A DNA stretch of 64,000 nucleotides, from contig NZ_JAKXMK010000003.1 of the NCBI RefSeq assembly GCF_022524485.1, positions 186,001 to 250,000 on the forward strand, read 5' to 3'. Source of the stretch: Pseudonocardia alaniniphila (GTDB taxonomy: Bacteria > Actinomycetota > Actinomycetes > Mycobacteriales > Pseudonocardiaceae). The first letter of the stretch is position 1. The number at the start of each line of letters is the position of its first letter. Below are positions 23,062 through 31,875 of this stretch, in pieces. The notes beneath the pieces are model-generated. The model made no database searches. It had not been told where the DNA came from and saw only the letters and a list, made by a program, of their open reading frames with translations. The position numbers were made by a program, and so were the translations under genes.

Positions 23062-24012
23062 ATGAAACGCACTCTCCGCCGCGTGCTCCCCGCCGTGGCC
23101 GCAGCTGTGCTGTTCGCCGCTCTCGCCGCGTGTGGCGAGAGCGCCTCCACCGCCGGCCAGGGTGGAGGCGGGGGCGCTGACCCGGACACCCTGGTGTTCG
23201 CCGCGGTGCCGAGCGAGCAGACGACGACCCTCCAGCAGAACTTCCAGCCCGTGCTCGACATGCTCGGCAAGGTCACAGGGAAGAAGATCGAGTTCCGGCA
23301 GGCGACGAACTACGCCGCGGTGATCGAGGCCCAGCTCTCCGGGCAGGTCCAGATCGCTCAGTACGGCCCGCTCTCGTACGTGATCGCCAAGTCCAAGGGC
23401 GCCCCGATCTCCGCCGTCGGCGCGCAGATCACCGCGAAGGGTGCCGCGCCCGGCTACAAGTCCTACGCCATCACGAAGGCGGGTTCCCCGATCAAGTCGC
23501 TGAAGGACTTCGCGGGGAAGAACATCTGCTTCGTCGACCCCGACTCGACCTCCGGTTATCTCTACCCCTCCGCCGAGCTGCTCCAGAACGGGATCAACCC
23601 GACCACCGGCGTGCACCCGATCTTCGCCGGCGGGCATGACGCCTCCGTGCTGGAGGTGGCCTCGGGTCGCTGCGACGCCGGGTTCGCCGAGGACTCGATG
23701 GTCGACACGACGCTGATCCAGTCGGGCCAGCTGAAGCCCGGACAGATCACCACGCTGCTGAAGTCCGAGGAGATCCCCGGGTCGCCCGTGGCGATCAGCA
23801 CCACGCTGTCCCCCCAGCTTCAGAAGACCCTCGCCGACGCCTTCCAGAACATGGCGAACGTCGACTACCTGACGGCCAACGGCTTCTGCAAGGGGGCCTG
23901 CACGATCGGCGACGGCGGTGGGTGGGGTTACGCCCCGGTGGACGACGCGTTCTACAACACGATCCGCCAGGTGTGCGACGTCACCAAGAACAAGAGCTGT
24001 ACGCAGGCATGA
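23062..24012 (+). CDS. phnD: Phosphonate ABC transporter substrate-binding lipoprotein PhnD (316 aa)
   Basis: A signal peptide ends in the lipobox LAAC (about 25-28), so the protein is a lipoprotein on the outer face of the membrane. The mature part has the PhnD family pattern: VFAAVPSEQTTTLQQNFQPV, the helix region VIEAQLSGQVQIAQYGPLSY, CFVDPDSTSGYLYPS and the C-terminal GWGYAPVDDAFYNTIR. It captures phosphonates for PhnCE. It is expressed first in the plus-strand operon and overlaps phnC by 4 bp (ATGA). The ATG follows the divergent control region. Confidence 0.93.
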   Translation: MKRTLRRVLPAVAAAVLFAALAACGESASTAGQGGGGGADPDTLVFAAVPSEQTTTLQQNFQPVLDMLGKVTGKKIEFRQATNYAAVIEAQLSGQVQIAQYGPLSYVIAKSKGAPISAVGAQITAKGAAPGYKSYAITKAGSPIKSLKDFAGKNICFVDPDSTSGYLYPSAELLQNGINPTTGVHPIFAGGHDASVLEVASGRCDAGFAEDSMVDTTLIQSGQLKPGQITTLLKSEEIPGSPVAISTTLSPQLQKTLADAFQNMANVDYLTANGFCKGACTIGDGGGWGYAPVDDAFYNTIRQVCDVTKNKSCTQA

Positions 24013-24836
24013 CCGGCGACGGAAGAGTCAACGGCACGGCGCGACATGCCGGCGGGGCGCCGGTCGTGGAGTTCGCCGGCGTCACGAAGCGTTTCGGCCC
24101 GCAGGTGGTCGGTCTCGACGACGTCAGCCTGACCGTGCACGCGGGCGAGGTGGTCGCTCTGGTCGGCCTGTCCGGCTCGGGGAAGTCCACCCTGCTGCGG
24201 CACGTCGACGGCCTGCACCTGCCCACGGCAGGCAGGGTGCAGGTACTCGGCGTCGACGTCGGCTCGGTTCGCGGGAGCGCCCTGCGGACGCTGCGGCGCC
24301 GGATCGGCTTCGTCTTCCAGCAGTTCGAGCTGGTGGGGAGTCGGACGGTGCTGGAGAACGTGTGCACCGGTGCACTCGGCCGGCTCCGTGGACCTCGCCT
24401 CGGTCTGCCGACCTACCCGAAGGCGGTGCGCCGGGAAGGACTGGAGCACCTCGACCGGGTGGGGCTCGCCGACCGGGCGTTCCAGCGGGCGGATACCCTG
24501 TCCGGCGGGCAGCAGCAGCGGGTCGCGGTGGCCCGCGCGCTGATGCAGCGACCCGAGGTACTGCTGGCGGACGAGCCGGTGGCCTCCCTGGACCCCGAGT
24601 CCTCCGAACAGGTCATGGCCCTGCTGAAGACGATCAGCCGGGAGAACTCGCTCACGGTGCTGTGCAGCCTCCATCAGGTGGATCTGGCGCTCGGCTGGGG
24701 CGACCGGATCGTCGGGCTGCGCGGCGGGCGCACGGTGCTCGACCTGCCCACCGCCGGGCTGGACCGTGAGCAGGTGATGGCGGTGTACTCGCGTGTCGGT
24801 GCTGCCGCGAGTGCCCTGTTGACGACCGCACGCTGA
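24009..24836 (+). CDS. phnC: Phosphonate ABC transporter ATP-binding protein PhnC (275 aa)
   Basis: Walker A is GLSGSGKST (about 53-61), the signature LSGGQQQRVAVARALMQRPE, and Walker B EVLLADEPVASLDP. The N-terminal extension (about 1-17) is short. As the second gene of phnDCE it supplies ATP hydrolysis for phosphonate import. The C-terminal part (SLHQVDLALGWGDRIVGLRGG) is typical of PhnC rather than PhnK/PhnL. Overlaps its neighbours at both ends: phnD by 4 bp and phnE by one base (TGATG). Confidence 0.93.
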   Translation: MTGDGRVNGTARHAGGAPVVEFAGVTKRFGPQVVGLDDVSLTVHAGEVVALVGLSGSGKSTLLRHVDGLHLPTAGRVQVLGVDVGSVRGSALRTLRRRIGFVFQQFELVGSRTVLENVCTGALGRLRGPRLGLPTYPKAVRREGLEHLDRVGLADRAFQRADTLSGGQQQRVAVARALMQRPEVLLADEPVASLDPESSEQVMALLKTISRENSLTVLCSLHQVDLALGWGDRIVGLRGGRTVLDLPTAGLDREQVMAVYSRVGAAASALLTTAR

Positions 24837-26611
24837 TGTCGGTCCCCTCCCCGTTGCGGGAGACCCCGGTGCCGGCTGCTCGTCCGCCGGCACCGGGGCG
24901 CCTCACGAACCGCCCGTCGGCCGGGACGGTCTCGGCCGTGCTCGTTCTGCTCGTGCTCCTGGCCGCCTCGCTGTGGTCGGTGGCCGAGCTGCGGATCAAT
25001 GTCGCGACCTTCGTCGACGGCGCTCACCAGGCCGTGGCGTTCACCCGGCGGACGCTGCCGCTGGACTTCCCGCCGGTCGTGGAGATCCTCCGGCTCTGCG
25101 GGCAGACACTCGGCATCGTCATCCTCGCCACCCTGCTCTCGACGATCCTGTCGGTGCCGCTGGCCCTGCTCGCCGCCTCGAACACGACGCCGAACAACCC
25201 GAGCAGGCTCGGTGCCCGCAGCCTGATCGTCGTCGCTCGCGCGGTCCCCGACGTCGTGCTGGCGATCGCCTTCGTCCGGATCTTCGGCATCGGCGCGCTC
25301 ACCGGCGTGCTGGCGATGGGCCTGCACTCCATCGGGATGATCGGCAAGATGTACGCCGACGCGATCGAGCACGTCGACGCCGGACCGCCCACAGCACTGC
25401 GCGCCTCCGGCGCCACGCGGCTGCAGCAGATCGCAGGCGGCGTGCTCCCCGCGGTGCTGCCGGCGTTCGTCGCGGTCGGGCTCCACCGGCTCGACATCAA
25501 CCTGCGCGTCTCCGTCGTGCTCGGCTTCGTGGGTGTGCAGGGCATCGGCTTCGCCATCGCGGAGTCGATGGCGGTGCTCGACTTCCAGCGCGGCATCGCA
25601 CTGTCGCTGGTCGTGCTCCTGCTGTGCGTCGTCGTCGAGCTGATCTCCGGGTCCATCCGCACCGCCCTGCTGGGCCGTGCCGCGGCCGGGCCGTCGCGAG
25701 GTATCGCTGCCGGCGTCACCCGGCTCGCCACCCGCCGCTCCGCGTCCGGCAAGGTCGACGACGAGCGCCTCGACCTCGACGTCGATCTCGTCCGTGATCC
25801 ACGCCTGCGCTCAGCGGCCGCGCTCGTCTCCGGACGGACCACCCCGCCATGGACAGCCCGGCGGATCACATCGGCCACCTACACGGCGATCACGGTCGCG
25901 GTGATCGTCCTGTCGTTCATCGGTTCGGGCATCTCGCCTCTGGAGTTCCTCGAGTCACTTCCCCAGACGATCCACAGCATCGGGCTGTTCTTCCCGCCCC
26001 AGACCGGCGGCCTCTTCGGAACGCTCCTCGAGCAGTTGCTCGTGACCGTGCAGATCGCGCTCGCGGCGACGCTGTTCGGCGTGGTGCTGTCCCTCCCGAT
26101 CGGGGCGCTCGCGGCCCGCAACGTCGCGCCCACACCCGGCGTCGCGAACGTGTTCCGGCTGGTCATCCTGCTCATCCGCGGCATACCGGAGCTGATCCTC
26201 GGCATCGTGTTCGTGGTGATCACCGGCCTCGGTGAGGTGGCGGGCGCGGTGGCGCTCGGGATCGGCGCGGTCGGCCTCCTCGGCAAGCTGGTGGCGGACT
26301 CGCTGGAGGAGGTGGACGCAGGGCCGGAGCACGCTCTGCAGGCCACCGGCGGGTCACGGTGGCAGGTCTTCTTCGCCGCGACGCTCCCCGCGGGCTCCCG
26401 TGCACTCGTGGCGCACGTGCTCTATCTGCTCGACACGAACATCCGCTCGGCGACGCTGCTCGGCATCGTCGGTGCGGGTGGGATCGGCTTCTATCTGCTC
26501 AGCGCCTCGCAGGTGCTGCAGTTCGGTGTCGTCACGACCATTCTGATCATGATCTTCGTGACGGTGATGCTCGTCGAGCTGCTGGCGCTCTGGCTGCGTG
26601 AGCGGTTCTGA
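24836..26611 (+). CDS. phnE: PhnE-PhnE fusion: both phosphonate permease units in one protein (591 aa)
   Basis: Two complete PhnE-type permease halves are joined. The first (about 30-285) has the EAA-type loop EHVDAGPPTALRASGATRLQ. The second (about 345-590) has the corresponding EEVDAGPEHALQATGGSRWQ. Each half has about six predicted membrane segments. Most organisms encode a PhnE homodimer or two separate genes, so the fusion makes an obligate heterodimer. The linker (about 275-335) is hydrophilic (RSASGKVDDERLDLDVD). The ATG overlaps the phnC stop by one base (TGATG). The cytoplasmic domain contacts should match PhnC. Confidence 0.9.
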   Translation: MSVPSPLRETPVPAARPPAPGRLTNRPSAGTVSAVLVLLVLLAASLWSVAELRINVATFVDGAHQAVAFTRRTLPLDFPPVVEILRLCGQTLGIVILATLLSTILSVPLALLAASNTTPNNPSRLGARSLIVVARAVPDVVLAIAFVRIFGIGALTGVLAMGLHSIGMIGKMYADAIEHVDAGPPTALRASGATRLQQIAGGVLPAVLPAFVAVGLHRLDINLRVSVVLGFVGVQGIGFAIAESMAVLDFQRGIALSLVVLLLCVVVELISGSIRTALLGRAAAGPSRGIAAGVTRLATRRSASGKVDDERLDLDVDLVRDPRLRSAAALVSGRTTPPWTARRITSATYTAITVAVIVLSFIGSGISPLEFLESLPQTIHSIGLFFPPQTGGLFGTLLEQLLVTVQIALAATLFGVVLSLPIGALAARNVAPTPGVANVFRLVILLIRGIPELILGIVFVVITGLGEVAGAVALGIGAVGLLGKLVADSLEEVDAGPEHALQATGGSRWQVFFAATLPAGSRALVAHVLYLLDTNIRSATLLGIVGAGGIGFYLLSASQVLQFGVVTTILIMIFVTVMLVELLALWLRERF

Positions 26612-26641
26612 ACAACCTGACCTGAGGAGAGGACGTCTGCC

Positions 26642-27175
26642 ATGAAGCTCCGCGAGACCGTCCGCGACACCATGCGCACCGACCTGCTGGCGATGGCCGA
26701 GCTGCCCTACGGCGGGGAGGACGTGGACCAGCTCGCCCACGCGCTCCAGGCGGGCACCCTCGCCGTCGCGGCAGGGAGCCGGCCCGCGCTGGTGGCTGCC
26801 GCCCTGCTGCACGACGTCGGCAGGGTGCCGCGCGTGATGGATGCCTTCCCGGAGACCCCGCACGAGGAGGCCGGAGCGGCGTACGTCAGCGACCTGGTCG
26901 GTGCCGAGGCGGGCTGGCTGGTGGGGTCACACGTGCTGGCCAAGCGTGCGCTCGTGGCCACCGACCCGGACTACTTCGCGCTGCTGTCGCCCGCATCGGT
27001 GCGGAGCCTCGCCCGGCAGGGCGGCGCCGCGGACGCGGAGGAAGTGCAGCATTTCCTGCGCCACCCCCTCGCTGCCGATGCGATGCAGCTGCGGCGGTGG
27101 GACGACCAGGCCAAGGATCCGCAGGCCCGGCCGCTCCCGATGGACGAACTCCTGGACGCCGCCCTCAGTGGCTGA
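26642..27175 (+). CDS. PhnZ-like HD-domain diiron oxygenase associated with phosphonate degradation (177 aa)
   Basis: The protein belongs to the HDIG family linked to phosphonate breakdown. Metal ligands are recognisable: Tyr23 and Glu26 in YGGEDVDQLAHAL with His33, His57/Asp58 in LLHDVGR, His74 in HEEAGA, His97 in SHVLAK, and an Asp in RRWDDQAK. The positions follow PhnZ, the oxygenase that splits 1-hydroxy-phosphonates made by PhnY. No PhnY-type 2-oxoglutarate dioxygenase is in the window. It is 30 bp downstream of phnE with GAGGAGAGG as ribosome site, so it is probably part of the phnDCE operon. Its substrate is open. Confidence 0.85.
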   Translation: MKLRETVRDTMRTDLLAMAELPYGGEDVDQLAHALQAGTLAVAAGSRPALVAAALLHDVGRVPRVMDAFPETPHEEAGAAYVSDLVGAEAGWLVGSHVLAKRALVATDPDYFALLSPASVRSLARQGGAADAEEVQHFLRHPLAADAMQLRRWDDQAKDPQARPLPMDELLDAALSG

Positions 27176-27181
27176 TCAGGT

Positions 27182-27508
27182 CTACGGTCGAACCCGCACC
27201 ACGACCTCGGTGTCGGTGACGCGCTCGACCCCGACGGTGAAGCCTTCGGCCTGCGTCTCCCCGCCCACCGGCGCCGTGATGCGCTGACCGGCGACCTCCA
27301 GTTCGGCCGTGCCTGCGTTCACCCCGACGAGCTTGGCCTCGATGCCCAGCACGGACACGGCGGCGGCGCCGTCGCGGGGGAAGGTGATCGTGCAGCCGTC
27401 TAGACCGCAGTCGGTGTTCGAACCTGCGCCTCCGCATCCGGCGATGAGGACGAGAGCGGTGAGTGTGGAGAGGACGAGCGCTGCGGGGCGACGGGTCATG
27501 ATCGCCAT
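27182..27508 (-). CDS. Small secreted lipoprotein, function unknown (108 aa)
   Basis: The product starts MAIMTRRPAALVLSTLTAL and has a clear lipobox (LIAGC) at about 24-28, so it is a predicted lipoprotein. The mature part contains two Cys in TDCGLDGC that could form a disulfide, and is rich in Val/Gly beta-strand-like sequence ending in EVVVRVRP. I do not recognise the family. A start at 27499 is also possible. It converges on the PhnZ-like gene (6 bp between stops) and is divergent from the acyl-CoA dehydrogenase. Confidence 0.6.
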   Translation of the reverse strand: MAIMTRRPAALVLSTLTALVLIAGCGGAGSNTDCGLDGCTITFPRDGAAAVSVLGIEAKLVGVNAGTAELEVAGQRITAPVGGETQAEGFTVGVERVTDTEVVVRVRP

Positions 27509-27632
27509 GGTACGTGCCCACTGGTCCGTTTTGTCCGGGTGCCGTTGCCACCCGGCGAGATCCGTCACCTGTCCGCGAAGCGGCTGATGCAGTAGGCAAG
27601 GACTCATCCGCACACCCGACTTGGGGGGAACG

Positions 27633-28814
27633 ATGAGCGAAGGGCCTGCTGCCGAGCGGCGTCGGGAGTTCGTGGCCGTCGCCGACCGGCTGGCCGGGCG
27701 CTTCGCCGAGCGCGCGGCGGCCCACGACGTGGAAGCCAGCTTCCCGCACGAGAACTATGCCGACCTCACCGACGCCGGGCTGCTGCGGCTGACCGTTCCC
27801 GAGGAGCTCGGCGGGCTCGGCGCGGGACTCGGCGACGTGCTGGCGGTGCTCGAACGGCTCGCGACGGGCGACGGGGCCACCGCGCTCGCCGTCACGATGC
27901 ACATCTCCCCGCTCGGCCAGTGGGCCGCCGTCTGGCGGCGCACCGGGAACCCGCGACTGGCGCACCTGCTGCGGCAGGCAGCGGAAGGTTCGCTGGTGTG
28001 GGCGGCCGTGACCGGCGAGCCGGGCATCCGCAACGACATGACCGACGCCCGCACGGCCGCCGAGAAGGTCGACGGCGGGTTCGTCCTCACCGGCCGCAAG
28101 GTCTTCGCGACGAACACTGCGGTCGCCACGCACTTCTCCACCACCGCCCGCCACGAGGACGCCGACGGCGGGCCGCGGCTGCTGCTCTGCCAGGTGGCGA
28201 TGGATCAGCCCGGTGTGCGGGTGCACCCCACCTGGAACGCGATGGGGATGCGTGCCACGCGCAGCGACGACCTCGAGCTCGACGGCGTCTTCGTGTCCGA
28301 CGAGCAGGTGGTGCACTCGCTGCCGGTCGGCCACCTGGACGCGCGGGTGCTCGAAACCGTCTGGTCGTGGGCGATGCCGTCGTTCGGAGCGGTCTACACC
28401 GGGATCGCGGCGGGAGCGCTGGACTGGACCGTCCAGCGGATCCTGCGCTCGGGGCGGGCGGACGACCCGGTTGTCCAGGACGTGATCGGCGGGTGCCGGA
28501 TCCTCCTCGACACCTCGCGGGCGATGCTGGCGAGCCACGTCGACAAGGTGGAGAACGGCCGCCTCCTCGACCGGGGAGTACAGGGTGGGCTGGCCTGGTG
28601 TGCCACGGTCAAGTACGTGGCCGCCACCAACGCGGTCGAGGTGCTGCAGCGGCTCGTCGACGTCGTGGGCGGGCCCGCCTACACCAGGAACCAGCCGTTC
28701 GAGCGCATGTGGCGCGACGTCCAGGCCGGTCCGATCATGCCGATGAGCAACCTCGCCGCCCGCCGTCTGATCGGCGCCGACACGCTCGGCGTGACCGTCG
28801 CGCCGGTCAGCTGA
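27633..28814 (+). CDS. Acyl-CoA dehydrogenase family protein (393 aa)
   Basis: The protein has the three-part acyl-CoA dehydrogenase layout. The N-terminal helical domain (YADLTDAGLLRLTVPEELGG), the middle beta domain (WAAVTGEPGIRNDMTDARTA, with FVLTGRKVFATNT), and the C-terminal helices (SFGAVYTGIAAGALDW) bind FAD. It resembles members that act as monooxygenases or desaturases (DszC/IBDH-like) as well as true dehydrogenases. I do not find a clear catalytic Glu at the usual position. The ATG at 27633 follows TTGGGGGGAACG. It stands alone, divergent from the lipoprotein and convergent with the crotonase. Confidence 0.8.
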   Translation: MSEGPAAERRREFVAVADRLAGRFAERAAAHDVEASFPHENYADLTDAGLLRLTVPEELGGLGAGLGDVLAVLERLATGDGATALAVTMHISPLGQWAAVWRRTGNPRLAHLLRQAAEGSLVWAAVTGEPGIRNDMTDARTAAEKVDGGFVLTGRKVFATNTAVATHFSTTARHEDADGGPRLLLCQVAMDQPGVRVHPTWNAMGMRATRSDDLELDGVFVSDEQVVHSLPVGHLDARVLETVWSWAMPSFGAVYTGIAAGALDWTVQRILRSGRADDPVVQDVIGGCRILLDTSRAMLASHVDKVENGRLLDRGVQGGLAWCATVKYVAATNAVEVLQRLVDVVGGPAYTRNQPFERMWRDVQAGPIMPMSNLAARRLIGADTLGVTVAPVS

Positions 28815-28823
28815 CCGGCTGGG

Positions 28824-29606
28824 TCACGAGCCGGTGAACGACCCGTGCCTGCCCGCGCCGCCCGCGAACCGCGCGGCGCCGGCGATCGCGTCGGCCGCCA
28901 GCGACACCTGGCCGTGTGCGAACTCCGCGTCCAGCGCGTCGGCCTCGGAGAGCCCTTCCTGATCGAGCACGGAGAGCCGGTCGCGGCGCATGCAGGTCTG
29001 CGGGAACGCCGCCAGCTGCGTGGCGAGCTCGTGGGCTGCGGCGAGCGCGTCCCCTGCCGGTACCACCCGGTTGGCCAGGCCGATCGCCAGCGCCTCCGCG
29101 GCGTCGACCGGCCGCCCGGTGAGGATCATGTCCATCGCACGGCTCGTGCCGATCAGGCGCGGCAGCCGCACGGTGCCACCGTCGATCAGCGGGACGCCCC
29201 ACCGCCGGCAGAAGACGCCGAACACGGCGCTCTCGTCGGCCACCCGCAGGTCGCACCACAGCGCCAGCTCCAGCCCACCGGCCACGGCGTATCCCGAGAC
29301 CGCGGCGATCACCGGTTTCGACAACCGCATCCGGGTCGGCCCCATCGGGCCGTCACCCTCGGGGTCGACGCGGTTGCCGCGCTCGGTACCGACCGCTGTG
29401 AGGTCGGCGCCCGCGCAGAAGACGCCGCCCTCGCCGTGCAGCACGGCGACCGCAGCGTTCTCATCGGCGTCGAACGCGCGGAACGCGTCGGCCAACTGCG
29501 CGGCGGTGGCTCCGTCGACGGCGTTGCGGCGCTCGGGGCGATGCAGGAACACCGTGGTGACGGGTCCGTCGCGCTCCACGCGGACCGCGGTCACGACCGG
29601 CCCCAC
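28824..29606 (-). CDS. Crotonase/enoyl-CoA hydratase family protein (260 aa), atypical active site
   Basis: The crotonase fold is seen from HRPERRNAVDGATAAQLADA near the N-terminus, the oxyanion loop VFCAGADLTAVG, and AVSGYAVAGGLELALWCDLR. Canonical hydratases need two Glu. Here the first site reads GVPLIDGGTVRLP, with Leu where the Pro-Glu Glu normally lies, and the second AMDMILTGRP, with Asp where Glu is usual. So hydration of enoyl-CoA is doubtful; isomerase, hydrolase or another crotonase reaction is possible. Its start overlaps the end of the acyl-CoA synthetase by 16 bp, implying an operon. Confidence 0.83.
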   Translation of the reverse strand: MGPVVTAVRVERDGPVTTVFLHRPERRNAVDGATAAQLADAFRAFDADENAAVAVLHGEGGVFCAGADLTAVGTERGNRVDPEGDGPMGPTRMRLSKPVIAAVSGYAVAGGLELALWCDLRVADESAVFGVFCRRWGVPLIDGGTVRLPRLIGTSRAMDMILTGRPVDAAEALAIGLANRVVPAGDALAAAHELATQLAAFPQTCMRRDRLSVLDQEGLSEADALDAEFAHGQVSLAADAIAGAARFAGGAGRHGSFTGS

Positions 29607-31120
29607 AGCGGGTCACGCAGCGCCCGGCGCAATACCTTGCCCACCGGCGACAGCGGGAGCGCATCGACCACGTGTACCTCCTTCGGGACCTTGTAGCCGG
29701 CCAGCCGGGCACGGACCGCACCCCGCAGCTCCTCGGCGGCCGGCGGCTGCACGCCCGGCCGGAGCGTGACGAATGCGGTGACCGCCTCCACCCACGTCTC
29801 GTCCGGCGCCCCGACGACGGCGGCCGCGGCGACGGCGGGGTGCGTGAGCAGCGCCTCCTCGACCTCACGGGGGTAGACGTTGTACCCGCCGGTGATGATC
29901 ATGTCGCTCGTGCGGTCGACCAGGGTGAGGTAGCCGCGCTCGTCGACCCGGGCGAGGTCACGCGTGCGTACCCACCCGTCGGTCGTGATCGTCTCGGCGG
30001 TCAGCTCCGGCGCCGCGTAGTAGCCCGCCATCGCGAACGGGGCGCGCAGCTGTAGCTCACCCACGTCGCCCACGCCCAGCGGCCTGCCCTCCTCGTCGGC
30101 CACCCGCACCTCGGCGTCCACGGACGGGTGCCCGCAGCTGCCCCACAGGCCCGGGTCGGCATGGTCGCCCTTGTCGAGCACGGTGATCGCGAGCGGGGCC
30201 TCGGTCTGGCCGTAGTATTGCACGAACCGCGGCCCCCACAGGTCGAGCACCTGCTCCAGCAGCGGGCCGGGCATCGGGCTCGCCCCGTAGAAGGCCGTGC
30301 GGAGATGGGAGACGTCGCAACGTTCGGCTGCGCCGGACGCGACGAGCATCCCCAGCATCGTCGGCACCAGGTTGATCTCGGTGGCCCGGTGTGCGGCAAC
30401 CGCGTCGAGGTAGGTGGCGGGGTCGAACCCGGGCAGCACGGCGGAGACGCCGCCGCGGACCCAGTACGGGAGCACGAAGGTGCCGCTCGCGTGGATCAGC
30501 GAAGCCGCGTGCAGCATCACCGAGTCCGGCCCCGGAGAGACGAGGTTGGCCAGGACGTTCGCCGTGATCGCGGCCCAGCTCGCCTGGGTGTGCACCACGG
30601 CCTTCAGAGCACCCGAGGTACCCGAGGTGTAGGCGACGACGACGGGGTCGTCCGGCTGCGCGGGGAGCATCGGGTCGCGCCCCGACGCGGCTGACATCTC
30701 CGTGATCAGGTCGGGGGCGTCCACCACGTCGGTCGGGCCCAGGCACGCCGGCCGCAGCCCGTCGAGCCGCGCCACCAGCTCGCTCGCCCGCTCCGCGAGC
30801 GCGGGGCTGTGCACCAGCAGGCGCACACCGGTGGCCTCGATCATTCTGGTCTGCTCGTCCAGCGACAGCCGGGGGTTGAGCGGGACGCGTGCCACGCCGG
30901 CCTTGAGGCACGCGAAGTCGATCGGTACGGACCACAGCCCGTTGTCGACCAGCAGCCCGACCCGCGCACCCCGCTCCATTCCGAGCCCGCCGAGCACGTG
31001 GGCCAACCGGTTGGCCGCGCCGTCGACCTCGGCGAAGGTCATCGACTCGGCTCCGGCGACCACGGCCGTACGCCTACCGTGCCGGGCTGCACCCCGGCGC
31101 ACCAGTTCGACTGCGAGCAT
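29591..31120 (-). CDS. AMP-forming acyl-CoA synthetase (509 aa)
   Basis: The ANL-type adenylating enzyme activates a carboxylic acid to acyl-CoA via acyl-AMP. The P-loop is VVAYTSGTSGALKAVV (the family's SGTTG-x-PKG is here SGTSGALK), A5 is YGQTEAP, A7 includes WVRTRDLARVDERGYL, and the C-terminal hinge is DRTSDMIITGGYNVYPREVE. The A10 Lys lies in LSPVGKVLRRALR. The substrate (fatty, aromatic or small branched acid) cannot be read. The ATG at 31120 has GGGGGGAGACGC upstream. It is transcribed with the crotonase. Confidence 0.86.
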   Translation of the reverse strand: MLAVELVRRGAARHGRRTAVVAGAESMTFAEVDGAANRLAHVLGGLGMERGARVGLLVDNGLWSVPIDFACLKAGVARVPLNPRLSLDEQTRMIEATGVRLLVHSPALAERASELVARLDGLRPACLGPTDVVDAPDLITEMSAASGRDPMLPAQPDDPVVVAYTSGTSGALKAVVHTQASWAAITANVLANLVSPGPDSVMLHAASLIHASGTFVLPYWVRGGVSAVLPGFDPATYLDAVAAHRATEINLVPTMLGMLVASGAAERCDVSHLRTAFYGASPMPGPLLEQVLDLWGPRFVQYYGQTEAPLAITVLDKGDHADPGLWGSCGHPSVDAEVRVADEEGRPLGVGDVGELQLRAPFAMAGYYAAPELTAETITTDGWVRTRDLARVDERGYLTLVDRTSDMIITGGYNVYPREVEEALLTHPAVAAAAVVGAPDETWVEAVTAFVTLRPGVQPPAAEELRGAVRARLAGYKVPKEVHVVDALPLSPVGKVLRRALRDPLWGRS

Positions 31121-31875
31121 CAGCGTCTCCCCCCTGATCGCGCCCGAACCTACCTGCCCCCGGCAAGGCCCGGAGGGGAACGCGGAAAGGTCGGGACAGA
31201 GCCCCATCCGGGTGAATGTGAGAATCCCGGAGACCCGTCCGAAACGCCTCGTGCGACGCCGTGCGCCGATCACGCCGGTGCAACGGACCGTGTTCCCATC
31301 GGAGCACACGGGACGTCGCCGGCATCCGGCCGACGATCATCAGATCGAAGAAACCCCAGGTCATGTCATGGATGAGGGCCGTCGTGGCCGTCGCGACCGA
31401 TCGACTGCCTTACGCGCGACAACCAGCCGTCGGCCGGACGTGGACGCGCTCGTCCGGGTCGGCGGCCATAACCGTGACGTGACAACTGGCCGGATTTCAG
31501 AAAAGGGCCGGTTAACAGTTCTCCGGCCTCCTGCGAGCCCTGAGAGAACCGCTCGGCGCCAATCCCCCCGGGAGTCGAGCGGCCAGTCACGGTCCCGCTG
31601 GACTTCACGGTCCAGCGGGACCGTGGCGCCCTTCCGAACCGGCCACGGCGCAGGCCGGTACCGCAGAGCGTGATCTCCGGTGCGTCGATCAGCCGGTCGC
31701 GGAGCAGCCCGACTGCCTCGAACAGGACGGGCGCGAGGCTCCCGAGCAGACCTGGGCCGACACCCCGAATCCCGTACGGACCGATCGGTCAACGGCGGTC
31801 CGAACCGCGATGATCGTCCTAGACTCGGCGCGCTGTCGACCATGTCGGTTTCGAGACCGAGGAGTGAGAACCACG
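31121..31875. other. 755-bp stretch without a supported gene
   Basis: Between the acyl-CoA synthetase start and the methyltransferase start no frame gives a recognisable protein; the open frames are Arg/Ser-rich shadows without a ribosome site. The stretch contains a strong hairpin at 31588-31625 and an imperfect dyad AACTGGCC/GGCCGGTT near 31485-31515. It could hold promoters for both divergent genes and possibly a non-coding RNA; nothing decides this. Confidence 0.55.
31588..31625. terminator. Perfect 16-bp-arm hairpin in a gene-free region
   Basis: CACGGTCCCGCTGGAC (31588-31603) pairs perfectly with GTCCAGCGGGACCGTG (31610-31625) around a 6-nt loop. No gene ends nearby on either strand (the nearest start on the right is 250 bp away), so it is not an obvious terminator. 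It could end an unannotated transcript or be a regulatory RNA stem. Confidence 0.5.
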
